Origin: Spirogloea muscicola
Taxonomy: Eukaryota; Streptophyta; Zygnematophyceae; Spirogloeales; Spirogloeaceae
Length of the DNA stretch: 64,000 nucleotides
Direction of reading: 5' to 3'
NCBI GenBank assembly: GCA_009602725.1
Contig: WELB01000116.1
Coordinates: forward strand, 1 to 64,000
Part shown: positions 20,409 to 32,300 of the stretch, piece after piece
Layout of the letters: each line of letters starts with the position of its first letter
Numbering within the stretch: the first letter of the stretch is position 1
Program-made: the position numbers and the translations under genes
The notes under the pieces: generated by a model
Seen by the model: the letters and a program-made list of their open reading frames with translations, nothing else
Databases searched by the model: none
Told to the model about the DNA's origin: nothing

Positions 20409-23400
20409 TTAACAGAGGACATCCCCAAGTTCCTCAGAAGTGCGCAGAAAAGCTTCAAGCTGGTTGACCTCCTTGGGCACAGAGGCTGTCAGGACCTGCA
20501 CATAGAAGAGCAGACCAATGTGATGTAGCAAATAGTATGGAGCACTTTGCACTAATGGACAGAAACCACAAAGACCCAAACATCAGCATGCTATGTCACG
20601 AGCATGAAGCAACAAGCGCCTCCTCAGACTGATGTGAACTACCTCGCAGCCAGACTTGGTCACGAGCACGTCGTCCTCAATGCGAATGCCAATGCCCCTG
20701 TACCTGCAGCATGACTAGGGTGCCTGGACTTCAGCTGGAAATGATAGTCACGATCATGCAGAACTTACAATCAGCACAGTGAACAATGTTGAAGTAGTTC
20801 AGATTGCCAGCACTCTGCTTGTCCTAACCTGCTGATTCTTGATACAATCCTCCAATCGATGGATGTCAGCGTTACCTGTCTGGGACATCTGCTGTCAGAG
20901 GGATGTAGATGCCCGGCTCAAGGGTCAAGATCTGCCAGAGTGCGACAAGTATTTCTTAGGCTGAGGTGCACTGGGTGGACCACTGATTGATATGAGCATG
21001 ATCAACCCCAAATCCATTCAAGGAGGACACAACCCCATGGACATGCGCAGCCTTGCCCCACTTGCCAAACAGTACCCCATTGCACTCTGTGGATATCGAA
21101 CCTTGAACACTATTGCTTGAACCCCCGACGTTCAGACCATAACACCCTGATAACTTGGCCAGCACTGAGGGTACCAAAAAATGACTACGCCACAGCCTTG
21201 CAGGCACTTAGATGAATGTGGCTCACAACACCAGGTACAAGGCCCCTCGCCACGCCCACAGTGGGGCAGTCGTGCGTGTCCATACCCAGCCAGTGACCTG
21301 CACAACACCCACCAATGTATGCACGAACATTTCGATAAGGCGTTGACATTAGCCTGCATATTTTGGGTTCACGACAGTGGACATCTGATGGCAACAGATG
21401 CATGTTGGCCACATCCCCATGTCTAGGATAAGGACATGCTGTTGTTGCATACAATGCAACGGGCCCATTCAGGGTGTTCCCTCACCAATTGACGTGGGGA
21501 AAAATTGCCGATATGGCCCTCTGGAGATGCTGTTGGGCGAGTCCGGCAGCAGCCCAAGCTCCGCTATGCCCTTCGAAAGCAGTTGCACCTGTGTCATGCA
21601 TGTCGCAAGCGATGTTACTTTCCCTGCAGACTTGCAGGCATCACCAATCAATTCTTAGTCCAATTGAGATGCAGAGCCCCATGTGCCTGCAGGCAGCACA
21701 GCCAGCAAAGAACACTTTGTGGAGTGCATTCTGAACCCTGCACTGACGAAGCACACGCTAATCATGAAGCGTGTGGGAGGTAATGACCGCGTGCTTGTGG
21801 ATGGCAAGAAGCGTGGTTCCTGGACAGCAGAGGCGCGTGCACTCTTTCAGAGTCTTCAGCACAATCTCATAGACCTCCCTCTGCAGAATTGCTACACCGT
21901 GAGGGTAATCAAAATAGAGCCGGAGCTAGAATGTGGGGTGTTGCCCTGAGTGCCGTTGCCCCATTTAAGCTGTTCTCGTCATCCTGGACTGGATGAGTTG
22001 CCTGCCGTCAAGAGACCCTCTACCTGTGCTGCAGAGAACGGGCTAAGCGGGGGCCACGTGCGAGTCACGTCACTTGTGTAGCCGAAGTACTCACAGCCAG
22101 CATCCAAGAGCAGCAGATCTCCCTGCCTGACCTGCAAGAAGCACATGACACCTGAATCATTGTCCTCTAAGTGTATCAGTCCTCTCAATAAACCTGATGG
22201 TATCGCTTTGCTCCTCTTCTGCTAAGAAGACAGAAGAAAGTCTCTTAATAAAGGCACGTAGGTGCACACTGATTGCCTAATATGAAGCAACACAGGAGCC
22301 TTGCTAAACACCTTGTTGTCGTTACGGGAGTAGTGGATGATGCAAGCATTGGGTCCTCTTGCAGCCACAGCTGGGAACCTGGTGTAGCCGGCTACTAAGT
22401 TTGTCAGCTACTAGTTACAATATATTATGTATTGCAAAGTCAAGAGCTGAGTAACAGGTCACACTTCTAAGGACTTCAAGAAGCGGGTTCGATGCAAGTG
22501 AAGCTTCAAATGGAATGCTTCGCTCCTAGCGCGGGTGTGGTACTGCGTGTGTGCCACTTTTTTTCTTTGCACAAGAAACGCAAGGAACTAATGTCAAGCA
22601 CTTAATCACTGCGTAAACAAGCCAGTGAATTGAGCCCTCTGTGCTTCAAGAGGGAGAAGGAAAGTTGCATGAGCAGGTGAGAGAAAAATATTGTGTATAC
22701 GCCATGCGTTGTGCACCCTGCCGTCGGCAGCTGAATTCCACTGCTGCTGCAATGGACTGCTCCTCAGGGTGCTTGCATGAGAAGCGCATGGCGTGCAAGA
22801 AGGCCTGTGCTCATACCATACTGTGAAAAATCAGCACATATACTGGCTTAACAGATGTGCACAAAGAAGAGATGCAGGAAGCAGTCATGGGCCTTCCAGG
22901 CCATGCTGGGAAGGTTGGCGAAGACGTGAAGTCGTTGGTGCTATAGGTGACAAACATGCACAATCGGCACAACTTATGTGAAGCTCACTGACTACATTTG
23001 ACCTCTGATGGCCTTGCAAGAGCAGTTCTTGCGCCACAGAAAGCCACGTGACATCAAGGTGTCACTTCAGGGGCAAATTGCTGACACTAAGGGAAAGGAT
23101 GTGTGGAGCTTGCGGAGCTCTGGGGCTGCTGCTGACCTGACAGACCATGCCAGCTGAGGACCGCATGAGAGCAATCTCTGCAGGAGACTTCACCCATCGA
23201 TGCGAGTGCAACAATGCCCGGGGGCTCCTCGTTTCCTTGCCCAGCACACGCATTTCCTCAAGGGCCTTCGCCACCATGCTGCTGACAGCCAGTCTGTCGC
23301 ACCATATTATATCGACAGCCTTTGAGAGCTTGGCAAAATCCTGCAGGTGGTGAGACGACATGAGTAGGAGCCCATGCTGGAGCCATGCACCCAAAATGTG

Positions 23401-24924
23401 CTGTCAACAATCGCACGCCTGGACCTAAGTTCATGACTCTAGATGAGCGACTTTGGAGGTTGGCCTTACGCGCAGCATGGCATCACTGGTGGTAACCCTG
23501 GTTGGCAGCAATGCACGTCAAAGGGCCCGCAAGCTGCATCGTGAATGAACCTGAAGGAAGGCCTCCACAGCCAGTGCATAGTCAGCTTGGAAGAAGTCGG
23601 CTGCCGCCCCAACGTCAGCAACCGGCCCAGTCCAGAGCTGCGCCTGCTATTACAGGTCAGAACGAACACAGGAGTTGTTGGATGTGCTTGATATGCATAA
23701 GTACATACTGTGCTTCAGGTAGCCTGTATAGCAATAGCAAGTCAGGCGATCCATTCCAAAAGTGTAATGTTAATACATTGGCTGGAACAACATGTAGGTC
23801 CACTCTGACCACTTGCAATGCCAGCTTGTGGTGTAGGAGGTCAATGTGAATCATCAGCCATTGTAAATCCACGTTTTAAGGTTCAGGGTTCACGGTTCTG
23901 GGTTAGAGGGTTGAACAATACCTACTTCGCTGGTAGTAGTGGGCATGTACATGGTTGTCGAACCGTCCTGTGCGATGACGGCCACGCCTCCCGGCTGCAG
24001 GCACCCCGTCAGGTAGAGGTAGTCGGAATCCTGCATCCACCATGTGCTGCGATAAATAGACAGACTCGGCTGGGGGACCACGCTTGGCCAGTTCGGCGCA
24101 GTTCGTGACCGGAGCTCTGGTCCAAATTTGTGACAACAAGTAGATAGCCTGACAACTGGCCAACAACTAACTCTAGCTGACATACGTCTCTCTGAGAGTT
24201 GATAAGGTCACCAAAGGGCCAACGCACCTCAAAGTCTTGTGCGCAATCAAGACTGCCCAATGATGTAGGGTTTAGGGGTTTCAGGGGATTAGGGTTTAGG
24301 GTTTACGGTGAGGGCTAGGGGTTAAGGGTCGAGGATTCTGTGCTGCGCTGGCGTCTAGACTGCCAACATCTCACAAGACCTGGCCTGAATAGGGACATTG
24401 GACTGCAAGACCTCAACACGTGGAATCTGAGCCCTATTCCAAGGGCCATGACCTCTGCACGGTGTGCCGAGCACCTGGCGGTAGGGGTAAGGGATGATGC
24501 CGGCCATCTTCCGGACGGGGGCTGCCTCAACGACCAGGATGCTGCCCTGCGGCAGGTCCGCCATGAGCGCCTCCCGCCGCGCCCGAAGCTCAGCCGCGGT
24601 GACGCCCGGCAGGATCTCCCCGGGGCGCAGAAGCTGCGCCAGAGGGCAATGGCTTCCTGTGAGCTGAGCAAGCAGGAGCGCGCCAATGGAGCTCGTCACA
24701 GTAGACGGCGCTGAGAGAGCTCCGCCGCGACCTCGGGGTGGCTCTCGGGCGTCGGCTGGCCCACGTCCGCGCCGGCGGCGCCATGGAGAGGCGCGGCGGT
24801 AGCTGTGGAAAGCGCGGCCGTCCACAGGTCGCTGGCCCGCTCCTTGGCATGGCTGCTGCCGCTGCGCAGAGCGCGGGCCACGAGCCCCCCGAGGGTCCTG
24901 CGAGCGCCGTCGCTGCGCCACATA
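20409..24924 (-). CDS. XPNPEP3: Xaa-Pro aminopeptidase (XPNPEP3/ICP55-like, peptidase M24B)
   Basis: ICP55/XPNPEP3 enzymes trim N-terminal residues from proteins, chiefly after import into mitochondria. Exon 1 (24732-24924) starts at an ATG, is rich in Arg, Ser and Ala like a presequence, and ends GQPTPESHPE. Exon 2 (24475-24633) continues LLRPGEILPGVTAAELRARR through IIPYPYRQ. Exon 3 (23922-24030) reads DSDYLYLTGCLQPGGVAVIA. Later blocks include KSPAEIALMRSSAGMV, RRQGAQRMAY, GPNACIIHYSRND, LLLLDAGCEYFGYTSDVTRT, REVYEIVLKTLKE, GHWLGMDTHDCPTV, ILTLEPGIYIPLTADVPD and YRGIGIRIEDDVLVTKSG, ending in exon 20409-20495 (TAA). All five metal ligands of the pita-bread fold are seen: two Asp (LLDAG, SDVTRTW), His (GHWLGMD) and two Glu (LEPGIYI, RIEDD). 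The enzyme therefore looks intact. About 13 exons are likely. Confidence 0.92.
23876..23915. repeat. Degenerate telomere-like tract
   Basis: AAGGTTCAGGGTTCACGGTT and the following GGGTTAGAGGG resemble worn TTTAGGG units. The tract lies at the 5' end of the intron after exon 3 of the aminopeptidase gene. Confidence 0.5.
24262..24336. repeat. Interstitial telomere-like tract (TTTAGGG type)
   Basis: About 75 bp with several intact GGGTTTAGGG units and variants lie in intron 2 of the aminopeptidase gene, between the GC-rich exons 1-2 and the rest. Confidence 0.8.
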
Positions 24925-26357
24925 GCCGGCCGCCGCAGCTGACGCGCTCGCTCGCCGCACTGTCTTATGGCAATGGGCTGGCCATCCTGGTGCGGGGGCT
25001 GGGCAGGAAATGGAGTGTCGTATTGAGTGATGGAGAGATGGAGTGATTGAGTGCGGAGGCTCGGGCCTGGAGCAGCAGCAAGGAGTAGCACATCTAGGAC
25101 GCAAGCGCTCCATATCTGGAACCTTGCTTTATTTGCTCTGAGTCTCGTGCTTCTAACGTAGTCTCGACGAGCGGTCCAGAGAGTATCGATGGGGTACGAG
25201 ACTCTTCAGCAGAACAACAGAAGAAGGTGAGTCTGTGTCCCGCTGGCGAGGAGGCCGCCTTGAAGTAGTGACATGTGCGAGAATGCCGTCCCAGACGACT
25301 TGTGCGCTTGGAAGAGCCCGCACGAAGTCTCTGCGACAAGAAGAAGTCGCTCTTTCAAAGGCTCAAAGGTTCAAAGAATCGAGGGCTGGGAAAAGCCAGC
25401 CCACAAGAGAATGAACAAGGTCACAGTCAAGGGACTTCAGCGAGGAGTAAAAAGGCATGTTCATGAAGAGATGGGGGGCCTGTGTGGCCAAGTACAAAGG
25501 CAAGCACATTGACAGATGTACATCGCCTGCTGCTAAGGTCGAGGAGGGAGGGAGCACGGCATCCAACACTCCGTGCATGGCTCCATGCTCTCAGTGGCGG
25601 CTCTAAGTGCATCTGCAGTGCAGATGTCGTGGACATCTGGCCAAAGCACGGCATGTACTAGTCTGCATGTTGCACTCTCAGCGATGCCAGGCTGGACAAA
25701 CTGCCACCAGCCCGCACAGTTGGCAACAGCTTCTGAGCTGTACTTACTGGCCAGATACAGTAAGGGATGAAGGACATGAAGCAGGTGAAAGCTAGCCAAG
25801 GCGCCGGCCGTGGTCACCATATAGCTTGCTGCAATACTGCAGGTCTGTGCAGTCAAGTAGCAGGGCTATCCTGCCTTATCTGTAAGTACATCTTCAGGCG
25901 TCATACTGATGTAGGCCACTGTCGGCTTGAAGTGCCCGTTCTTTTCTCTACCTTTCGTTTGCACAGTCAGCAGCCACGCCGAGGCAATCAAGCCAACACC
26001 ATAGGCTAGTGGTTTTGATGCTGGCTCGCTATTGCAACTCTGCAATTCCTTGTCGGACCTGTACCCCGTGTACGCGCCATGGGAGGATCAAGATGATGCT
26101 GCTGCGACCGAAGGCTTGCTGGCTTTGGCAGCTTTGGGTGACGCTGTGGCAACAGCTGCGCTGCTAGACGGGGGCGGACCTGCGCAGGCCTTGAGCACAG
26201 CCTCCACCTGTGGCACCGCAAGACGCGTCGCGTTCAGTGGGCCGCCAAGTCACACAGAATAGCTGGTTGATGGGCTGCTGAAGCTCGTGCCCTGCGGCGG
26301 CGCCGTCATCTTTGGCTGCAATGCCTGTGTTGCATTGCTAGAGTGGCTGCAGAACCT
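24925..26357. repeat. Repeat-derived stretch without a recognised gene
   Basis: At about 25.35-25.50 kb there is a reverse-oriented copy of the dispersed GGGCTGGCTTTTCCAGCCC family (here GGGCTGGGAAAAGCCAGCCC), with flanks that match other copies. 25.6-26.3 kb has open frames on both strands, for example a plus-strand frame with DLYPVYAPWEDQDDAAATEG near 26050, but I recognise no family and cannot choose between coding and chance. Confidence 0.4.
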
Positions 26358-26782
26358 CTAGGGGCGAAGCTCCGGATACGGTTTGCAATCCCGCTCAAGC
26401 GGCTCAAAGTATAGGCTGTAGAGCAGCGGAGCCGACGCTCTGGCAGCGGCGGGCTTGGTGCACGGCAGGTGACACTGCGCCTGGCTACTCGACAAGCCGA
26501 ATGCAGGACCTGAGTACCCGTCGTACCCGTCGACCTTCGTCCGTCCAGACATTGCCGGAGGACTCAGGCCAGGGAGGCGACCGTTTTTCCTAAGCGCAGC
26601 GTGAAGCGCAACGATGGTGCTCTCACACGAAGCCCCGGCAGAGAGTGGCAGTGACGCACCTTCTGCAGGCGACGGTGGCGCTCCTTGGCGTTGGCGCGCC
26701 GCGTGTGGTTCATAGGCCAATTCTTCCACACCAGGCCGCCCGTGCGCTTGAAGACCTGCAGCGCCGGGCGCGAAGCTTGCAT
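26358..26782 (-). CDS. Possible mitochondrial ribosomal protein mL60 (Mrpl31 family)
   Basis: Exon 1 (26660-26782) begins at an ATG and encodes 41 residues, MQASRPALQVFKRTGGLVWK followed by NWPMNHTRRANAKERHRRLQ and a Lys. This resembles the short mL60/Mrpl31 family, which has a GGLLWK-N/P-W core and then a basic RKRLR helix. The donor is GTGCGT. A second open stretch continues STIVALHAALRKNGRLPG and runs to a TAG at 26358. The intron implied between them would be only about 38 bp, which is unusually short, so the second exon may be wrong. The C-terminal part does not clearly match the family. The family call rests on about 30 residues. Confidence 0.4.
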
Positions 26783-26959
26783 GGCCGCCACCGCCGCCGC
26801 GGCCGCCTCGCTGTGGTGCGCCTCGCACGCCACGCCTCACTTTCGTCGTCGCTCTAGCGGATTCCCGTATGATTGGGTTTAGGGCTTGGCGAACGGCTTG
26901 GGAAAGGGTCGTCGCTGTAAGGGCCGGGTTACACCATTTTGACCGCCGGGTCAAGGGGG

Positions 26960-27915
26960 TGTCGCTGCCACGGAGGCCGAGGCCGCCTGCACGGGCTCAT
27001 GCCTGTTTGATTCATCGTTTACTTGGAGGGGTTGGTGCCAGCAGTCCCTTTTCGACGTCTTTCCGCCTGCTAGCTATTCAGACTTGCATCTACTGGCTAG
27101 AGGTTACGGAGAGTCCGCTTGCTGCTGTCTCAGTCCTTAGCACTCCGGCTCCTTCAGACCTTGTCCATTCCTTTGGGCTGGCCTCTCCCAGCCACCAGTT
27201 AATCTGGCCGAGCTTGCTGTTTTTCCTGTCTTTTCGAGCGGGGCCGGGGTGGGAAGGGGGGGGTTGGTCGGACCCGAGTCCCACCTCGGGAGGTGGTCCC
27301 GAATCCGGCCACCCTCGTGGCACACGGCGCCGTTTCCTCCTTAACGGGGCAAGAAGGCGTCCTAGTCAGCGTCCGATGTGGCACCTTCGTGGCGTACAAC
27401 CACGACCGGGCCCGCGCCAAAGTAACGCCGGTCATACCATACAACGTGCGACACGTACCCCTGGACGCGGCCGACCGACCCGGTGTAAGCCGGCCCTGTG
27501 CTTGTTGCCTTAGGGCCAATTCATGCCGGGACTGACGGACGGACGCCTGGCGTCCGCCCTGTCAGGGGGATGGAGGCGGCCACGGATGCCGAGGCCGCCT
27601 GCACGTGCGGAACGGGGGGGAAGGGGGGTGGGGGACGGAACTGGGCCCTCGGGAGGAGGGCCCAGTTCCGTCCGCCCTCGTGGCAAGTGGCGCCGTTTCT
27701 TCAACGGGGATAGAAGGCGTCCTAGTCAGCACAAAGTGTGACAAAACGGCGCGTTTCCTCCTTAACGGGGGCCAAAAGGCGTCCTAGTCAGCGCCCGATG
27801 TGGCGCCTCGATGGCGCGCGTCCGCGTCCGGGCGCCCAATGTTGTGAAGCCGAGCGTTCCATACACCACGCGACACGTACCCCTCCGTCCGGCCGTCCCG
27901 GTGTGAATTGGCCCT
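26960..27915. repeat. Diverged tandem repeat array
   Basis: Similar blocks recur here. GAGGCCGCCTGCACG occurs at about 26980 and 27592. CCCTCGTGGCA followed by GGCGCCGTTTC, an AACGGGG stretch and AAGGCGTCCTAGTCAGC occurs at about 27310-27380 and 27675-27730. The AACGGGG...GGCGTCCTAGTCAGC part occurs again at about 27765-27800. GCGACACGTACCCCT occurs at about 27448 and 27868. Together they suggest a duplicated unit of roughly 400-450 bp with internal decay. No coding match was recognised. Confidence 0.6.
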
Positions 27916-28620
27916 TGTGCTTCCCCTGGCCCCTTCTCGTACTCCGTTCATTCTTTTTTGGGCTGGCTTTTTCCAGCCCCTATCCTCCTCAATGGGCGAG
28001 CCCTGCTCTCTTTCCTCCGGTCGTCCCTGACAAGAGAAACAGTAGAAATACCTCTATAAATGGCTTTTTGGGCCCCTTTTTACCTTGACCTGAGGCTGCT
28101 TAGCAGGGGTTACTGAGTGCTATGTAGCTGCTTTGTTTCTTGTTGTGCTTGTTTTCCTTAGCGGTTCCCCTGGCCCCCTTCTCGTACTTTGTTCATTCTT
28201 TTTTGGGCTGGCTTTTCCAGCCCCTATCCTCGATGGGCGAGCCCTTTCTTCTTTTTACTAAGCACGGTGAATGGCTTTGTGAGGCCTGCCCAAGGGAATG
28301 GGAAGGCGCATGCGGTAGACCTGGGCTAACGAGCCAGCGGCGTTGAAGTCAGCCTGCTCACCTGAGGTGAGCCAGAAGAAGGGCTCGCCCATAGAGGATA
28401 GGGGCTGGAAAAAGCCAGCCCAAAAAAGAATGAACAAAGTGCGAGAAGGGGCCAGGGGAAGCACAAAGGAAAACAAGCACAAAGCAGCTACAAAAGTCTC
28501 AGTAATGGACAAGGTCTGAAGGAGCCGGAGTGCGAAGGACTGAGACAGCAGCAAACTCTCAGTAGCCTCTAGTCAGTAGATGCAAATCTGAATAGCTAGC
28601 AGGCGGAAAGACGTCGCCCT
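27053..28620. repeat. Fold-back cluster of a dispersed repeat family
   Basis: 27053-27169 and 28504-28616 are reverse complements of each other with only a few differences. 28146-28252 and 28374-28480 form a second inverted pair; each contains a GGGCTGGCTTTTCCAGCCCC core, and a third direct copy lies at about 27915-28005. A third inverted pair is 28084-28116 and 28869-28902. The arrangement looks like several insertions in opposite orientations, or a duplication with inversion. The 27121-27215 part recurs at 49385-49480. Confidence 0.7.
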
Positions 28621-29075
28621 GACGGAAGCCGGAGGCTGCCGCCAGAGCGCGGCCTGCGCGCAAGTGGACCGCGAAAGCTAGGGATCGCTGCAAAGAGACG
28701 GCGAGGCGCTTCCGGAAGACTTGGGCGAGGGACCCGGCGACATGGAGGCCAGGCTGCTCGCCCTGCTGCCCGTGGCGGCGGGCCGCTGCTCGCCCCGCAA
28801 GGCGGTGAAGCAGGTCAAGCCATTTGGCGCCAAAGGCGCCGTGTACGTCGACGGCGAGTGTAACCCCTCTCAGTAACCCCTGCTAAGCAGCCTCAAGTCA
28901 GAGAAACTTGGCTCCTGGAAGCGGGTCCCCTAGCCAGAGCCAGAGGCAGCGGCGGGGCTCGTCCGGCACGCAGGTGCAGTGCGCGGGCCATTGACCTCTG
29001 CAGCGAGACGGCCAAAGCGCATCGCGGTACACCTGCGCTAGCGACCCGACTGCATGAAAGTCCAGAAGCCAGAAG
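28280..29075 (-). mobile_element. Fragments of a LINE-like (non-LTR) element
   Basis: Three minus-strand blocks, near 28280-28360, 28640-28760 and 28930-29060, encode variants of AGSLAQVYRMRL or AGSLAQVFRKRL; in the second and third this is followed by VSLQRS or a similar stretch and then HLRAGRA. A related plus-strand copy occurs at about 50755-50900. I read this as the segment downstream of the reverse transcriptase domain in algal LINEs, where a Leu/Arg-rich stretch precedes a Cys/His-bearing end. The copies are short and interrupted, so they are dead fragments. The LINE assignment rests on the better preserved ends near 38.2 and 51.4 kb. Confidence 0.45.
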
Positions 29076-29272
29076 GCCACCACGGGAGCCCCGTTGGGAA
29101 ACCCCCGCCGCGAAAGCGCAGGGAAAGGAAAAAGTGACGTCTTGGCTGGCGGAAGCCACGGAGCAAGCAGCGACCAAGGCGGGCCCGCCGGCCCTGGGCC
29201 CCGTGGGAGCGCGCCGCCCGCGCGCCAGGGCCACGTGCTCTGCGCGGGCGCGCCACGCGGCGCGCGCGTGCG

Positions 29273-29355
29273 NNNNNNNNNNNNNNNNNNNNNNNNNNNN
29301 NNNNNNNNNNNNNNNNNNNNNNNNNNNNNNNNNNNNNNNNNNNNNNNNNNNNNNN
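29273..29355. other. Assembly gap (run of N, 83 bp)
   Basis: An unresolved run sits in extremely GC-rich sequence (CGCGCG and CGG runs on both sides). It probably hides the start of the FBN11 gene. Confidence 0.95.
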
Positions 29356-32300
29356 CGCGCCGCCGCGCCAGCGAGGTAGAGGAACGCGGCGCGGCGGCGG
29401 CGGCGGAGATTTCGGCGGCGGCGGCGGCGGCGGCGGCAGGGGAGCGCCGGCGGCTTGGATCTCGTCGCGGCGGGAGACGAGGCGGCTGCAGCCGCCCGTC
29501 TGGGCGTCCGTGTCTGCGCCGCTGCTATCGGCTTCCCCGTGTCTCCTCCAGTGGCCCCGGCCCTTCATCACGCGTTTACCGCTGCACCGTCGTGCCTGCG
29601 CCTGCTGGCCTTGCCGGTGGCCTCTGTTCGTCGTTCGCCTGAGCCTGGAACTGCACTCGCGGACCGGCTTCATCGGACACTGCGCGGCCGTCTCAGAGCC
29701 ACGGCACGGCGCCATCGCGCTCATAGGACCCCGACGTCACCTCCGGGCAGCCTCAGCCTCCTCGGGTTGAGGTCGCAGGCGGCCAACGCTCGCTGGCCGC
29801 CCAGGCAGCGCCATGGGCACGTGTGCTTCCTTAGCCATGCCGCACGTCACCTGCGAAGCATTGAAGACCGCTTCGATCTCAAGCGCACCGTTGAGCAGGA
29901 GAGAGTCACCAGGAAGAGCTATCAGGCGAAGCGCCTTTGGTGTCGAGAGACTCGAGCCCAGCAAAGGTTTCCAGCTCACTTGGTCCCCTGCTACAAGGAC
30001 GGATGGCTGGCCAGCTCGGCGGGCACCAAGCGAAGGACGAACGATCAGGGCGTCTGTTGACTCTACCGTGAGCGAGGCCAGTGCGCCAAGCCAGCTACTT
30101 CGAGGGGATAGCTTTTACTCCCGGTTGCCTGAGTACAGCTGGTCCGACTTCAGCATTGCTCAGCACGTGAGCATCGGATTGTCAGGGCGGGTAAGAAGGG
30201 CATGCTCGCTCTTTCTCCTCTTCCGGAGCCTCAAAGTGTCTGGGGGCAGCTGGACTACCATGTGTTCTAGTTGGAAAAGCATCTGCTGCTGTGCTTACAT
30301 GGCCTCTTACGATTGGCAAAGTTGGCTATGATGCAGAGCGATGAGCTTCTCTATGAGGGCATGGTGACAAAGCCCACCAGGTAACTGCAGACTGCAGAAG
30401 GATAACTGCATGTTGCCAATCATCACTGGTGATCTAGGGTGACCACTGCCGATACTATCCCGCCCAATGCTCCTGCCTCTCGGAGTTGAGGAAGAACACC
30501 AAGAGAGCCAGTGCTGAAGCTTGCTTCCACTTGTGGCAGTTTGTTACAAGGGTCGCGCGTGGTCCTCCGTATGCTGACTGGAAAGCGGGCAGTCCGGTGG
30601 GGTGAACGAGCACTTCAGGTGCAGCAATTGCTAACGCTCCCCCAGCTACGTGGGTCTTAGTGATTATGTGAAGGATGTGCATCCTACTCAAAAGCTCACA
30701 GTCTTGGCTATGTATCTTAGTAGAAGGATATCAGACCTCAGTAGAAAGATGCCAACAGCTTCTGCCACTTCTCTGTGCTGTCTACTTGAGGGAAGGCCGA
30801 GTGGCGCTTCTGACCAGTCAAGCGCTTCCTGTGCCTCTTGCTAGCACTCTGCTTTGCACACATTCACACTATTTCTGGTCTTTCTCCTATCTGCAACAGG
30901 TCTTGCCGAGGCTTGCCAAAGAGAGAGACAATTGGCGGCACCCTTACACTGTCCAGGTCCACGGCGTCATACGGTCAAGTAGGAGCGCTGACTGCAATCT
31001 TGGCGAGCCAGCACTCACTCTCATTCATGGGGTGAGAAAAGCTACATGCAGGAGTAGTAAGTCATCAGAAGCTTGTCAGAAGTTGCTTGCTGAATTTGCC
31101 GCCTGTGAGCATCGTCTGCCAGCTCTTGTTGCTACTTACATTGTCAGCCGTTGATCACGCGTCTAATTGGCAGCTCTGTGCTGGCATCAGTACTATGGCA
31201 GGTTGTCGCTGCAGCAGTGGCTGCTCTCACAGGATTGGTTGCCAGCTTTGGAGTCTCGCCTGGCCCTAGGCAAGGAGGCAGCCAGACGCATTGGAGACGA
31301 ACGTACAGGTGGCGATGCAGTGTCACGTCAACTCCGTGTTGTGCGTGTGGTCCTGAGGGATGTGCTGATTGCGGTGAGAGCATCATGCCGTAGGTTCTTG
31401 CGTGGACGCATGGTTCACTTGATCTGAACCAAGCACATGGTTAGTCTCTGTCTGCACGACCACAGATTGAAGGCCAAAACGAGAAAGTCCTGTCTAAGAC
31501 GTGAGGTTGCTTTCAAATATCATGTAGGTCAACTACGTTCACAGCCGGGGTATGGCTCATCTGGACCTCCGTCTCCAGAACTTGCAGATCAGCGCTCATG
31601 ACCGCCATGTCAAGGTTCACGCATGAGAAAGCTTCCCCTTCTATTTCTGACGCCTCTCACAAGCGAATATCTTGTCGCAGCACTGTTCAAGACTTAGGTA
31701 CACAACCATAACACACGTGCTTGTTGCAAGTCAGCAAAGCCTTCATGACAGACACGGTGCCCTTCTGTATTGCGTGCTGCATGTGGACTAAGTATGTTGA
31801 CTTAGGCTCCTTGCCCTCATATCTGGTGCTCAGGTGGGTCTTCTAGGAAAGACCGTAGACTTTCCAGGTGGCCTGAATGGAGACAGCTCTACTCGGAGGA
31901 ACATGATTGCATATGACGTCAGGTGAGAGTAAGCAATATAAGGTGGCTGCGGGTCAATTCACCATGTGCTAGCACTTAAATGGGAGCTAATGGCTGTCAA
32001 GCTTGTACCTGCATAACAGGTGCATCGGAATTATCATGGCACGACTAGTTCTTCGCGAACTCAACGACCAAGACAATCTTGTGCTCTTCCGGAGTTTTTT
32101 ACAGCAGGTACAACTCAGTGAACTAGTCACTGGGTGGTTTCTCAGCTGGTCAATCTCGCTAAGCAAGGTGTGGCGGAAGGCACTTGAGGAGCACTTGAGA
32201 TATGATGTAACTACTACAGTCATAGACTGTTCAGTTGTGGAGTGCCCCCCCTCACTCCTGCTAATATCTGCTGAGCTTTCAGACCTTGAATCTAGCAACA

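Noticed and set aside
28280-29060. AGSLAQVYR motif read as an ABC1/ADCK-type atypical kinase
   Set aside because: The motif recurs four times in repeat-rich DNA on both strands without any other kinase motif, so it belongs to the dispersed element.
30280-30330. YDW motif suggesting a lecithin:cholesterol or diacylglycerol acyltransferase
   Set aside because: It lies in an intron of FBN11, and the flanking exons match FBN11 in order.
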